Assembly: GCF_000002865.3 (NCBI RefSeq)
Contig: NW_001865052.1
Location: 985,548-1,043,733 of the forward strand
DNA: 58,186 bases
Direction: 5' to 3'
Origin: Monosiga brevicollis MX1
Taxonomy: Eukaryota; Opisthokonta; Choanoflagellata; Craspedida; Salpingoecidae
The notes beneath the pieces are model-generated. The model made no database searches. It worked only from the letters and a program-made list of their open reading frames with translations, and had not been told where the DNA came from. Below are positions 45,601-55,230 of the stretch, piece by piece (position 1 is the stretch's first letter; the number at the start of each line of letters is the position of its first letter). Both the position numbers and the translations under genes were made by a program.

Positions 45601-48600
45601 TCTAGGTTTGTTGTGGATGTGCCTCAGGCAATGGGAGAAGTGTCGCTCCTTTCTTTCACCTCGGTAAACTCCTCGCATTCTACTAATGGCCGATAAAGGT
45701 ATTTGTATGCTCACTTGATTTGGTGCCTTTGCAGGAAAACGCTGTTGGACTGCGGCATACACAATCCTTCTTGATACAACGACACGAAGGGGGAGTGCTA
45801 GCCCCACGTTACGGCTGCTGGCGCTGGCAATATTGCCAGGACTTTGTTGTCGGTTCAGGGACCTGTAGCTGTCCCAATGGACTGGATGACGTGGTATATG
45901 ACTCGAGCGTTGATGCAGGCGCATTTTCTCTTGTCGTTGAAGACGGCCTGGTTCTTGGCGAAGATTGGGATGAACAACCTTACACATTCACCCTGGGTGC
46001 TCACTGGACAGCAACTTCAACGCCGTTGCGCTACGAGGTTGCCTTCGCTTGTGGCGGCCATGTCGAAACGTGGCTGGATGCTGGTCACTTTACAGAGTAC
46101 GTGCACACGTTGGAGCCGGATGCCGAAGCATTTTCAAATGGAATCGAGTGTTTTGCCTACGTACGTGCATGGCGCACCTACAACCAGTTTGTGGTGGCGC
46201 GCAGCGATGGCGTCACCATCCGCCACGAGTGGCTGCGGGTCAATCAGCAAGCCGCACTGCTGGATGGCTACAAGCTACCCGTGCCCGGCTTTGGTACCGA
46301 TGACAAGTTGTTCCCCAAGCCCTTTCATGACATCGGTACGCTGAAAGCCGAGTTTCTGCTTGTCTGGATGGCACATGTGCACCCATTTCGAACATCTCAT
46401 GTTGCGGTGTTTATTGCAGACGACCAGCAAAGCACCAGCGAATTGGCCACGACGTTTGCGTGGTCAGAGCAAGGCTCTTCCGTCGTGGTAAGTCATGGGT
46501 GTTTTTGAAGTCGCTCCACGAGCCGTGAGTCAGCTAACGCCTTTTGTGGCTGTATGCATAACAGGTGACTGGCTCAGTCGTGGCATTGAGCGATCTTGAC
46601 AACGTTGCTACCTATGAGGTTGGGTTTGGTACAACACCGGGAGAGCAGGATGTGTTGGCTTGGACTCTGGCTTCTGCTTCGACGGGCGCCCTGCGCAGCA
46701 CGGGGCTGAGCCTGGCTCATGGACAGCGGTATGTCCTGATTGAATGTGAGCAGTGCAGTGAGTGCAGTGAAACTGCACGATAAATCTCACGTCGGCATGC
46801 TGCTCATGGTTCATAGGTACTATAGTGCGGTGCGCGTTGAAACCAAGTTTCGTCACACGCTCGAGGTACGTTGTAGGCTTAAAAGAGGCGCTGCAGTTTG
46901 TGTGCACTAGCGTCTCACCACGACGACCATTTGTTGCTGGCGGGCTCTTGGATCCCAGGTCGTGAGTGATGGCGTGATGGTGGACGACACTCCGCCATTG
47001 GTCGGAGTGGTGTACTTTGGTCCGCGTGGAGGGTATCTTCCGGCGACAAGTGTGAAGGAGAATGTGAGCATTCGCTTCGAGGGCTTTGTGGACCCTGAAA
47101 GTGCTCTGGCCGAGTATGTTGTGGCCTTGGCTCGCGTGAACAACGGTGTCGTAGATGAAGCAAGCGCCGTTTTTTCATCGACAGGTCTCTATCCCAATGC
47201 GACGCTCTCCCTGGCCGACGCTGTGCCGGGCGCCTCCTACGTTGCCTTGGTCAAGGCAATCAACAGCGCCGGCCTGACATCAGCAGCAGCTGTCTCCGAA
47301 CCCCTCATGCTGGACGAGGAAGGTCCCCAGTTTTTGCGCGTGCTGCGTGTGCCTCTGAGCGACAGTCAAACCGGTGCCTTGGACAGCCAATTGACGGCGA
47401 CTGGCACGACTACGCAAGGCAATGCCGTTCACGAGTTTTCCGTTGACTCGCCCGACATTCTTGGAACCTCACTGAGTGGCACGCGCATGACTCTGACGCC
47501 CGGTGCCCCGGTGGAGCTGACCATGACCCTAACGTTGGGGCAACAGGCATGGCCAACACGCGTTGCCATCAGCTTTGACATTGTCTGCGCAGGGGGCGCG
47601 CCACGCACGCTTCTGCGCATTTTCGGCTCTGTTTCCAACGCAGTCAATGGTGATGTGCATCATGTTGCATCCTGTGAAGGCTTTCGGCAGCAAATAGAAC
47701 GCTGGGTTGAAGTTGAAGCTGTGGGCCAGGACATTATTGTAGAGCTTGAGGTCACGTTGCTCCACGCAGACATGGATGCCACGCTCTTGGTCGGCAGCAC
47801 GCGTGTCCATGAGGTGGCGGAGCTCAACTCTGATGCACGCACACTACCCAGCGTCACTGTGCAAGGCCGAACATTTGCCGTTTTGCACGGCAGCGGTGCC
47901 GATTCTGCGGGAACAACGTGTCAGTCTGCGCCAATGACCGTGCCCACAGGCTGGCGCGTGGCCACAGGTTATGATCCAACCGTTCGCGACGCTGCACGCC
48001 AATACAATTGGGGCACAGCATATCTTGCGACGAGTTCCGGTGTGGCGTACGCCACGGCACAGGCATCTGACCCTGCTCCCGTAGCGAGCAACGTCCACGT
48101 CACAAATGGTGGTGCACATGTCGTGGCTGCCGACTGCGCAAGTCATGGCATGGGTATTTTACTGGAGGCTGGCTCGGGTGCAGTCCAGGTGGATCAGCCC
48201 TACCACCGAGGTGCTGACGAACTGCAGGCGCACTGGGTTATAGCTGATGCCGCCAGTGGCATCCGACGTGTGTTGGCAGGTGCTGGCAGCCAGCCTGAGG
48301 TACCCGTGTACCTCCCACTGCGACCAGCCGATAGCATTGACTCGTTGAACTTGCACATAAACGAGCGTGCACCTGAGCACGGTCACCAGGTTGCCGTAAT
48401 CGTAGAGGCTCAGGATTGGGCTGGACTGCGGGTTCGCGCCACCAATGACAAGGTGGTAGCCATTGTTGACGAGTCAGACCCAGAGGTGACAGCAGTGCAA
48501 ATTGCGCCCACCACAGAAAGTGGCATTGTGGCTGGAGCCTCTCACGTCAACGTTACCTACCATGCGACAGACCCGCAATCAGGTATCCTCCGTTGCCACG

Positions 48601-49779
48601 TCTCGGTGCTGGCTCCCGACAACAACAACCAGTTGCACGGTGAAACAGTCGTGCACTTTGAGCAATCGAGTGTATTGGTGCCCATGACGACGCCGCTCGA
48701 GGCCGATGACGTGGTTCATGCACGTGTTGCTTGTGTTAACGGGGCTGGTTTGATGGAGAAAGTGACTTCGGCATCTGTTTTTGTTACATCATCGGATATG
48801 GCGTTAATTACAGCGGAGCCATACGCTCTTGCTCCTGCAGCGGCTACAAAGTTGTTCTCTGGCACCTGGGTGGTCCAGGGCGAGGAAGCCTTGTTACTAC
48901 ACTTGACAGGACCAAACGAGCGCCTGCTAGCTGCTATGGATCGCGATACTGAAACGGACATTGGTCTTGAGACGCTTGTCCAACGTGTTGACGGCCACCT
49001 TGCCAGCTGTCAGGCCGGGCCTTTGACAGCATGTCCCTACTCTGATGGTCGTACTCGTCTGCCCGCTTGTCCATCCGGCAGCGTTGCCCGTGAAACCTCA
49101 ATCTGCTGGTACCAGCATGGCCGTGCCACCAGCTTCCGAATCAGCAATAATGATGCTGTCAACTCGAACCAGCTTCTGCCCGGGGTGGTATATCAGGTAC
49201 GTAAAATTCTGGAAGGTTTCTTCTTTTGTTTCAATGCTGAGAACCACTCGTTCTCATGAGCTTTCTTGCATCGTGTGATGATAGGTCACAACGCGGGTCC
49301 GCGTGGAAAGTCAGGTTCAAGAGTTGGCCACCGCCGAGGTCGTTCTTGATCGCACACCACCCATCATTGCGGCCGGTAAGTCACTTGTTTTACAGCAACG
49401 GCTGGATGTTCAGCTGAGATTACTCGTTGATTCGTTGCCTCACAATGATCCATCTGGTATGCCCCTTGTCCTTTTTTGTGTAGTACCCCAACTTGTGAGT
49501 GCAGGATACCCAGAGGTGACGGTCAATCTGCATGGTGTTTGCCAAGAAGACGTACTGCCCAATGAGCTGGGACACTTTGTCATCTTTGGTGATGGCGCGC
49601 GTGCTGGATCCCTGGACTTGACGGACTGGGCTTTGGTGGAATCGGCGGACCTCTCTAGCTCGACCCACGTCATTGATGTAGAATCTCTTGCGCAGCTCCA
49701 AATAGCCGTGCGCTGTGTCAATGCTGCAGGCATGACGTCGCTGACCAGTGAGATGTTTGAGATCACGTGGGAGGCATAA
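34954..49779 (+). CDS. Giant secreted protein: JmjC/cupin oxygenase + Cys-rich + FN3-like repeats
   Basis: At least 20 exons, roughly 4,200 residues. ATG 34954 starts a signal peptide (RMLVFLAMLASSSLLPASS). Exons 34954-35567, 35675-35799, 35885-35974 and 36067-36624 encode a cupin-4/JmjC domain. Exons 36692-36756, 36846-36978, 37065-37095, 37224-37281 and 37364 on encode Cys-rich and ephrin-receptor-like repeats. Exons 37666-41326, 41420-42808, 42912-42963, 43051-43291, 43373 to about 45.5 kb, 45735 to about 46489, about 46565-46730, 46818-46867, 46960-49198, 49285-49376 and 49506-49779 carry FN3-like repeats. The JmjC-to-Cys-rich joins are in frame with normal splice sites, which supports one gene. 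The joins near 37.5 and 45.5 kb are not settled, and a split into two genes near 37.5 kb cannot be excluded. No membrane segment precedes the stop at 49779, but see the frame at 49868. Likely secreted or surface-attached. Confidence 0.68.
36692..37510 (+). other. Module: Cys-rich and ephrin-receptor-like repeats
   Basis: First a Cys/Asp/Ser-rich stretch (CDESCSFGVACDDSCDSACD), then repeats of the form C..CP.GKY....G...C..C: CASCPLGKYASSTAYRTDC, GRYSDIEGATSCKYCSAGKY and SCPAGTYSNEGATSCSNC. These resemble the GCC2/GCC3 and ephrin-receptor-like Cys-rich units of extracellular proteins. Confidence 0.72.
39560..49779 (+). other. Module: array of FN3-like repeats with a D.TPP signature
   Basis: About a dozen beta-sandwich units of 90-130 residues. 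Their borders are marked by VDATPPDV, VDLSPPHI, VDTTPPYF, LDATPPTV, VDCSAPLP, VDTTAPTV, VDATPPLA, VDDTPPLV, VDESDPEV and LDRTPPII. Inside each unit a strand of type F.GFVDPESGI..Y and a later N.AGL element recur. These resemble fibronectin-III-like repeats of large choanoflagellate and animal ectodomain proteins. Some units (38-39.5 kb, 42 kb, 45.8-46.5 kb, 47.4-48 kb) lack the signature and may be other domains. Confidence 0.65.
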
Positions 49780-49867
49780 CCCACGGTGGCTTTGATTGGT
49801 CATTTTTCTTGTGACGCTTTAGTTCGATGTATCTGCGTTTGTATCTGTGCAAATTATTTTAATCCCT

Positions 49868-50224
49868 ATGTCGCTGTCACCATGTGTCTTCATGTCAATG
49901 ATTATCTTCGTCATGAATCGACTATCAAATGCGCAGCTCAACCACAAGGCGGCGTCCAGCAAAGCACGGAAAGGTTACCAATTTATGTCCACAGAGTGGC
50001 ACATACTGACAAAGCTGGCAGGCGTGGAGGTTGATATTCAAAAAAGTGAAACCTCAAAGGGACAGACCTGCGTGCAGCAAGTGGTCCAAAAGCACGTGGT
50101 CATCCAATCGTCTCGGGTCAGCAGCACACAGGTGCAAGCGACCGTGGGCACGCAAACAGATCCCGAGGTTGAAGCCTGCCTTGATGCCAACGATGACATT
50201 GACGACGTCATCGCCGAGCTGTAG
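49868..50224 (+). CDS. Hypothetical protein or last exon with a membrane segment and a short tail
   Basis: Open from an acceptor-like TTTAG at 49818-49822 to a stop at 50222-50224; the first ATG is 49868 (118 residues). The N-terminal part is hydrophobic (LSPCVFMSMIIFVM) and is followed by a basic stretch (LNHKAASSKARKG) and an acidic C-terminus (ACLDANDDIDDVIAEL). This pattern fits a membrane anchor with a cytoplasmic tail. It begins about 45 bases after the stop of the giant gene, so it could be that gene's alternative last exon. I could not find a donor that joins in frame. It could also be a separate small gene, or chance. Confidence 0.3.
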   Translation: MSLSPCVFMSMIIFVMNRLSNAQLNHKAASSKARKGYQFMSTEWHILTKLAGVEVDIQKSETSKGQTCVQQVVQKHVVIQSSRVSSTQVQATVGTQTDPEVEACLDANDDIDDVIAEL

Positions 50225-50604
50225 GTAGGCGTAATTGAGGAAGCCTTGTTCACGCCAGTCATGGTGTCGCAAGCTATGGATCGTCGGCTGCGCAAAAGGC
50301 GCTAGCTCAGGTTTAAGAGTGCCGCCGAGAAGCCGGCGGGCGACGATCGGCCCTCAATTCCTCAATCTATTTCAACGCATTTGACTGTGATACGAACATC
50401 ATGACACATCACAAAAGATCATGCCAGCGTTGACCGAGACAGCATGGATAGACAGCGTCGAGGCAGCTGCTGCGTTGTGCAGCAAAGAAATTACGCCATT
50501 GTGCTCATCACGCTCGCCGGCCAGTTGGGCATTTGAGAAAAGGTTTTGGTGAAAGCGCCAGGCACGCTCGCGATGATAGGCGTCTTGTGCCTTTTTTTGC
50601 CCTT

Positions 50605-50793
50605 TTAGTGCTCGCGCTTGCTCCGCTTCTCCTTGCGCGAGCCGGAGCGAGTTTGATGCGGCTCAAGATCCTCGTGACGGGGATGATGGTGCTGACTGTT
50701 TTTGGCTGCCCTTGCGGTGGCGCTGACCACCAAGTCTTGAGGACGCTTCCAACAAAGAATACAAGGTAGTGTAAAAGCAAGCACCAGGTCCAT
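50605..50793 (-). CDS. Hypothetical small membrane protein
   Basis: A 62-residue frame from ATG 50793: a hydrophobic helix (MDLVLAFTLPCILCW) followed by a basic, His-rich tail ending RKEKRSKREH. The topology (single helix, positive tail) is protein-like, but no family is recognised, no supporting exon was found upstream, and an antisense frame of similar length overlaps it. Confidence 0.25.
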   Translation of the reverse strand: MDLVLAFTLPCILCWKRPQDLVVSATARAAKNSQHHHPRHEDLEPHQTRSGSRKEKRSKREH

Positions 50794-51636
50794 GATGAAA
50801 GCGGGCAATGTTTGTGTGACTTCCCCCGAGCTCGGCGTGCTTACCCAGTTCTGATTGGCTTGGACGATCTGCTAGGCCCTGAACGTGAGTTGAGTGGGGA
50901 ATAGGTTTGATATAGCCGGAGGGGTTGGATTGGGGTGGCCAACGGGCTTGGGATGCTTTTCAGCGTTCATGGCAGGCAAAAAGGCAGTCCAAGTGTACGC
51001 ACAAGTTCCAGTTTGCCGGCGCTTCGCAATCTGCTCGCATGACCGTTTTAACTTTTTTTCTCAGAGCGAACCAAAAAAAAAAAAAAAAAAGTTTTAACAT
51101 GTGTGTTTGTTCTTTTGCATTTTCCTTCTTCGTCGGCTGATGCCGTTTGCCATTTTGCTTTGGACCTCTTGTTCCTGTTTTCCCTCTTTGGCATCGGTCT
51201 CGATATCGGCATCGGCGGGTTACTCGACGTGTCTTGCTTGTGTGCGTGGTGACTGATTGCTTGCGCTTGTTACGGGACTCTCCTGGTCGGAGACTTGTGG
51301 CAACGTCAAAACGTCTGGTTGAAAGCATTGCTGCCACTTTTTTTTTTTTTTTCCGTGGTGTGAATGACACTGATGTCGACTGTGGGGCGACAACGTGCAC
51401 TGGGCAAACAAGCACACCTGTCCTCGCAACTGTCACCGAGAACTGTTGGCCAAAGGTAAGTCGTTTGTTGCATTAGGCAGAGAAAAGGCCAAGGCCCGCG
51501 GACCGGCTGCCGTTTGCGCGTCTGTCAAACCCCAGTCCGAATTTTTCTCAGACGAGTTTTACTTGGAGGGGGCTCATGAGATTGGTGGTGGCTAGAGCGG
51601 TTTGAAGCGGATGGTGAATAGAGAGATACCGTTACC

Positions 51637-54353
51637 ATGAGTGATGATGGAGAGCAGCTGTACGAGGTGTGTGGGTCATCAAATCCACAAGGGGCGCTTC
51701 GGTGGTTGATAACACTTTGGATGTGTCACTGAATGGGGTGTTATGATATAACATGGACATGGACACATACTGCATGTTTGCATCGTCCCACAGGATGACT
51801 GGGCACCACTGCACTGGGCTTGCTCAAAGGGTCATGACGAGGTGGTGAAGATGCTGTTGATGCACGGTGTTGATACTGAAGCCAAAGACAGCGTCAGTAA
51901 AGTTCCTCCCTCTTCCCCACTTCACCTGTCCCTATGGTGCATTTGTACCACATGATGATGCTGATGCTGATGATGATGCTATACCTGTACGTCATGCTGA
52001 TGCATCATCCCACAGAAAGGCAATGCACCACTGCACTGGGCTTGCTCAAAGGGTCATGACAAGGTGGTGAAGATGCTGTTGAAGCACGGTGTTGATACTG
52101 AAGCCAAGGACAACGTCAGTAAAGAACCTCCCTCCTCTCCCCTTTACCCCCTATGATGATGCACCTGTAACCCATGATGATGATGATGATGATGATGTAC
52201 CTGTACGTCATGCTCACAGGTTGGCGATACACCACTGCACTGGGCCTGCCAAACCGGTCAAGACAAGGTGGTGGAGGTGCTGTTGAAGCACGGTGTTGAT
52301 ACTAAAGCCAAGAACATCGTCAGTACAGTTCCTCCCTCTTCCCCCCCCCGCCTGCCCCCTCCCTGTATGATGGTGCATTTGTACCACATGATGATGCTGA
52401 TGCTGATGATGATGCTATACCTGTACGTCATGCTGATGCATCATCCCACAGAAAGGCAATGCACCACTGCACTGGGCTTGCTCAAAGGGTCATGACAAGG
52501 TGGTGAAGATGCTGTTGAAGCACGGTGTTGATACTGAAGCCAAGGACAACGTCAGTAAAGAACCTCCCTCCTCTCCCCTTTACCCCCTATGATGATGCAC
52601 CTGTAACCCATGATGATGATGATGATGATGATGTACCTGTACGTCATGCTCACAGGTTGGCGATACACCACTGCACTGGGCCTGCCAAACCGGTCAAGAC
52701 AAGGTGGTGGAGGTGCTGTTGAAGCACGGTGTTGATACTAAAGCCAAGAACATCGTCAGTACAGTACCCCCCCTCTTGCCACCCCCCCGCCGCCCCCCCC
52801 CGTGTATGATGGTACACCTGTACCACATGATGATGATGTTGATGCTTTGATGTCTGATGCACCTGTTCGTCATGCTGATGCATCATCCCACAGATTGGCT
52901 GGGGACCACTGCACTGGGCTTGCTTAGAGGGTCGTGACAAGGTGGTGGAGATGCTGTTGAAGCACGGTGTTGATATTGAAACCAAGGACAACGTCAGTAC
53001 AGTACCTCCCTCTCCCCCCTTTTACCCTACCCCCGCTATGATGCTACTCCTGGACCACATGACGATGATGGTGCTGCTGTACCTGTACGTCATGCTGATG
53101 CATCATCCCACAGATTAGCGAGACACCACTGCACGTGGCCTGCGTTGGGGGTTATGTCAAGGTGGTGGGAATGCTGTTGAAGCACGGTGCTGATGCTAAA
53201 GCCAAGGTCGACGTTAGTACAGTACCTCCTCTTTGCCTCCTTTACCCCCTATGATGCTACACATAATCATTATAATAGTGCTGATGCTGTACCTGTATCT
53301 AAAAGCTAAGGACATCGTCAGTACAGTACCACCCTCTTCCTCCCTCCCCTCTGGCTCTGCTGCTGCTGCTGCTGCTGGTCGCCTTTGTCCCGTTCCTATC
53401 TCTTCTACACCTTGCCTACCGTGCGCGTCCGTTTTGCTCATCGCTCCTTGTCTTCTCTCCCGCTATCCCTTTTCTTCCCCCGTTCTCCGTCCGCTCCTTG
53501 TCGGTGCTCCTGCCCCCCGCTTTGTTCCGCTGTATCCTTAGCCCGCTTCCCTTTTCCGATGTTGTGACTTCAAACCGAGAAATACCCCATCCCTTGTCAT
53601 CGCATCTTTGCCTCTCTAGCGCGCTCAAACCCTTTTCAGTGCCATTTCTTCAAATTCACCCCGACGCTCCACTCCGCCCCTTGAGAAAAATGCAAACAGG
53701 CCTCATGTTTCCGAACATTGATTATCCTATATAGAGCGGTCGAACGCCACTCCATGCAACCTGCAGGGTCGTCTCTGCTAGCCGAAAGGTTGCTCAGCAG
53801 CTCTTGAGTCACGGCGCCGACCCGGATGTGAGAGATCTTGTAAGCCTTTTAACCACGATGACGTACTTTGCTGCTCTTCTGCTACACCTGCGATTTATAC
53901 GTGATGGGCTGCTGTGGCAGGCGGGTGCACGGCCCTTGGATTTGCACCTTCACAGGGATCCCATCCAGCTGCAGGTGGGCCTATTTTTATTTTCGGTATC
54001 AATTGCAGAGGAAAGCTTGCTTATGGATGAATCTGCTTCACTTTATAGCTCGTTGCAGATCTATTGCGCGCAACCCGTACCCCTTGCTCCTACCAAACTT
54101 CAAATGTCAATGGTGCGAACTTGATTTCCATGTCATCGTTCGCATTGTCTTGTTCTCATCGGATTTCAATGTGGCGCCAGTCCAAGGCTTGGTTCATGCG
54201 GAGCAGGTCAGACGCTGGCGGTGCGCTGCTGCTGTTTTCTGTAGCGTCGGCTGGCGCGTGGATCCTCAATTGTTCAATTTCCAAGATCTACAAACCCTGT
54301 GTGACCACGTGGCCGCTCTAGCGTTTGCCGCTCAAGCTGCACCTACGAATTGA
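51637..54353 (+). CDS. Ankyrin-repeat protein, one 33-residue repeat per exon
   Basis: Exon 1 (51637-51666) encodes MSDDGEQLYE. Then seven exons of exactly 99 bp each encode one complete ankyrin unit: 51794-51892, 52016-52114, 52220-52318, 52452-52550, 52656-52754, 52894-52992 and 53114-53212. Units read like APLHWACSKGHDKVVKMLLK followed by HGVDTEAKDN. All these introns are phase 0, 101-139 nt, and share GATGATG-rich sequence and a CATCATCCCACAG or GCTCACAG acceptor. Exons 2-3 and 4-5 of the repeat part are near-identical duplicates. A repeat remnant (AKDI) sits at about 53303-53318. Farther exons near 53770 (QQLLSHGADPDVRDL) and 53921 continue the theme, and a terminal frame closes at 54353 (or 54124); these joins are uncertain. 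Ankyrin arrays bind partner proteins; no other domain is seen. Confidence 0.68.
51940..52760 (+). repeat. 436-bp tandem duplication inside the ankyrin gene
   Basis: The block with exons at 52016 and 52220 recurs 436 bp downstream at 52452 and 52656. Exons and the intron between them look identical by eye over at least 300 bases, including the GATGATGATG run. Flanking introns differ slightly in their C-runs. Confidence 0.9.
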
Positions 54354-55230
54354 AATGCGTGACGCTTGTGGTTGGCTTTATTTTATTTCCTCAAAAAGAG
54401 TGGTTCATGTGTAATTCCTGCATCAGAGCGAGTCTTCCAGGCAATGCTCGCGTCTACTGTGACCAGACGCGCTGGGAGACTAACATGCATGAAGATCGCC
54501 ATACAGTGCCTGTGTGCGGCTGGATCAAGAGGCGCTTTGAAGAGAAGTGATCAACGCGAGGGAAGGCATCGACAACCAATGCCTCGACAGTCGTCAAGGT
54601 ATCAAGGCATAGTTGGAAGAAGTGATGAAACTCAGGGTTGCCAAAATAATTCTGCGAGAACGACGGGCGTCGATACACTGCTCCAATGATTGCCTGAACG
54701 GCTTATGCTGATGGTGATGCCACGACACTCCGGCTAACCCAATGAGAAAAACCAAGAGCAAGCACAAATATGAGAAACACAAGAAGGAGGGCAAGAAGCA
54801 CCATTATTGTAAGCACGCTTCGCACTCGCACTCGTCAGACCAATCGACCAACTTCTCAACTGGCCGACGAGCGTGATGCGCGCGATCACATGGCTGCTGC
54901 TCCTCGACTCCGGAATCAAAGTGATATCTTCCCGTACCGGCTCGTTCGATACTGTATTCAGACTTTGGGATGCATCATGTAGCCCTAACGTTATTCATTG
55001 AGGAATGACAATGCGGTTTACCGTCATCAATTCCATGGTTCTTGTCAAACCGAGGAATAATTGACTGACTTTAGGTCTCTATTGTAAAGCACCATAACCG
55101 CGCAAAAGTTGTCGCACCATCAACCATTACCAAACGTTGTCACAACCACATTTTACACTCTGTGCGTTTCTCCTCCCACTGTCCGCCGAGCCCGCCAGCG
55201 CTTCAAACTAAGCCCACACATCACCCAAGT
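54354..55230. other. Intergenic region; one basic small frame
   Basis: No recognised gene. A 44-residue frame at 54742-54876 is Lys/His/Ser-rich (MRKTKSKHKYEKHKKEGKKH at its start) and could be a small nuclear-type protein, a last exon or chance. Confidence 0.4.

Larger units (their letters stand above)
49780..51636. other. Stretch with only weak gene evidence
   Basis: Lies between the giant gene and the ankyrin gene. It contains an open frame at 49823-50224, a small minus-strand frame at 50605-50793, a poly-A run at about 51070-51088 and a poly-T run at about 51338-51351. Exon-like pieces around 51395-51590 have a good donor (GTAAGT near 51458) but no recognisable product. Confidence 0.4.

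Noticed and set aside
50533-50769. Plus-strand hydrophobic frame
   Set aside because: Overlaps the minus-strand frame at 50605-50793; neither has support, and the plus frame lacks a plausible tail or splice context.
53303-53541. Open frame after the seventh ankyrin exon as real coding
   Set aside because: Reads as Ser/Pro/Ala-rich translation of an intron-like C/T-rich stretch; only the short AKDI remnant resembles a repeat.
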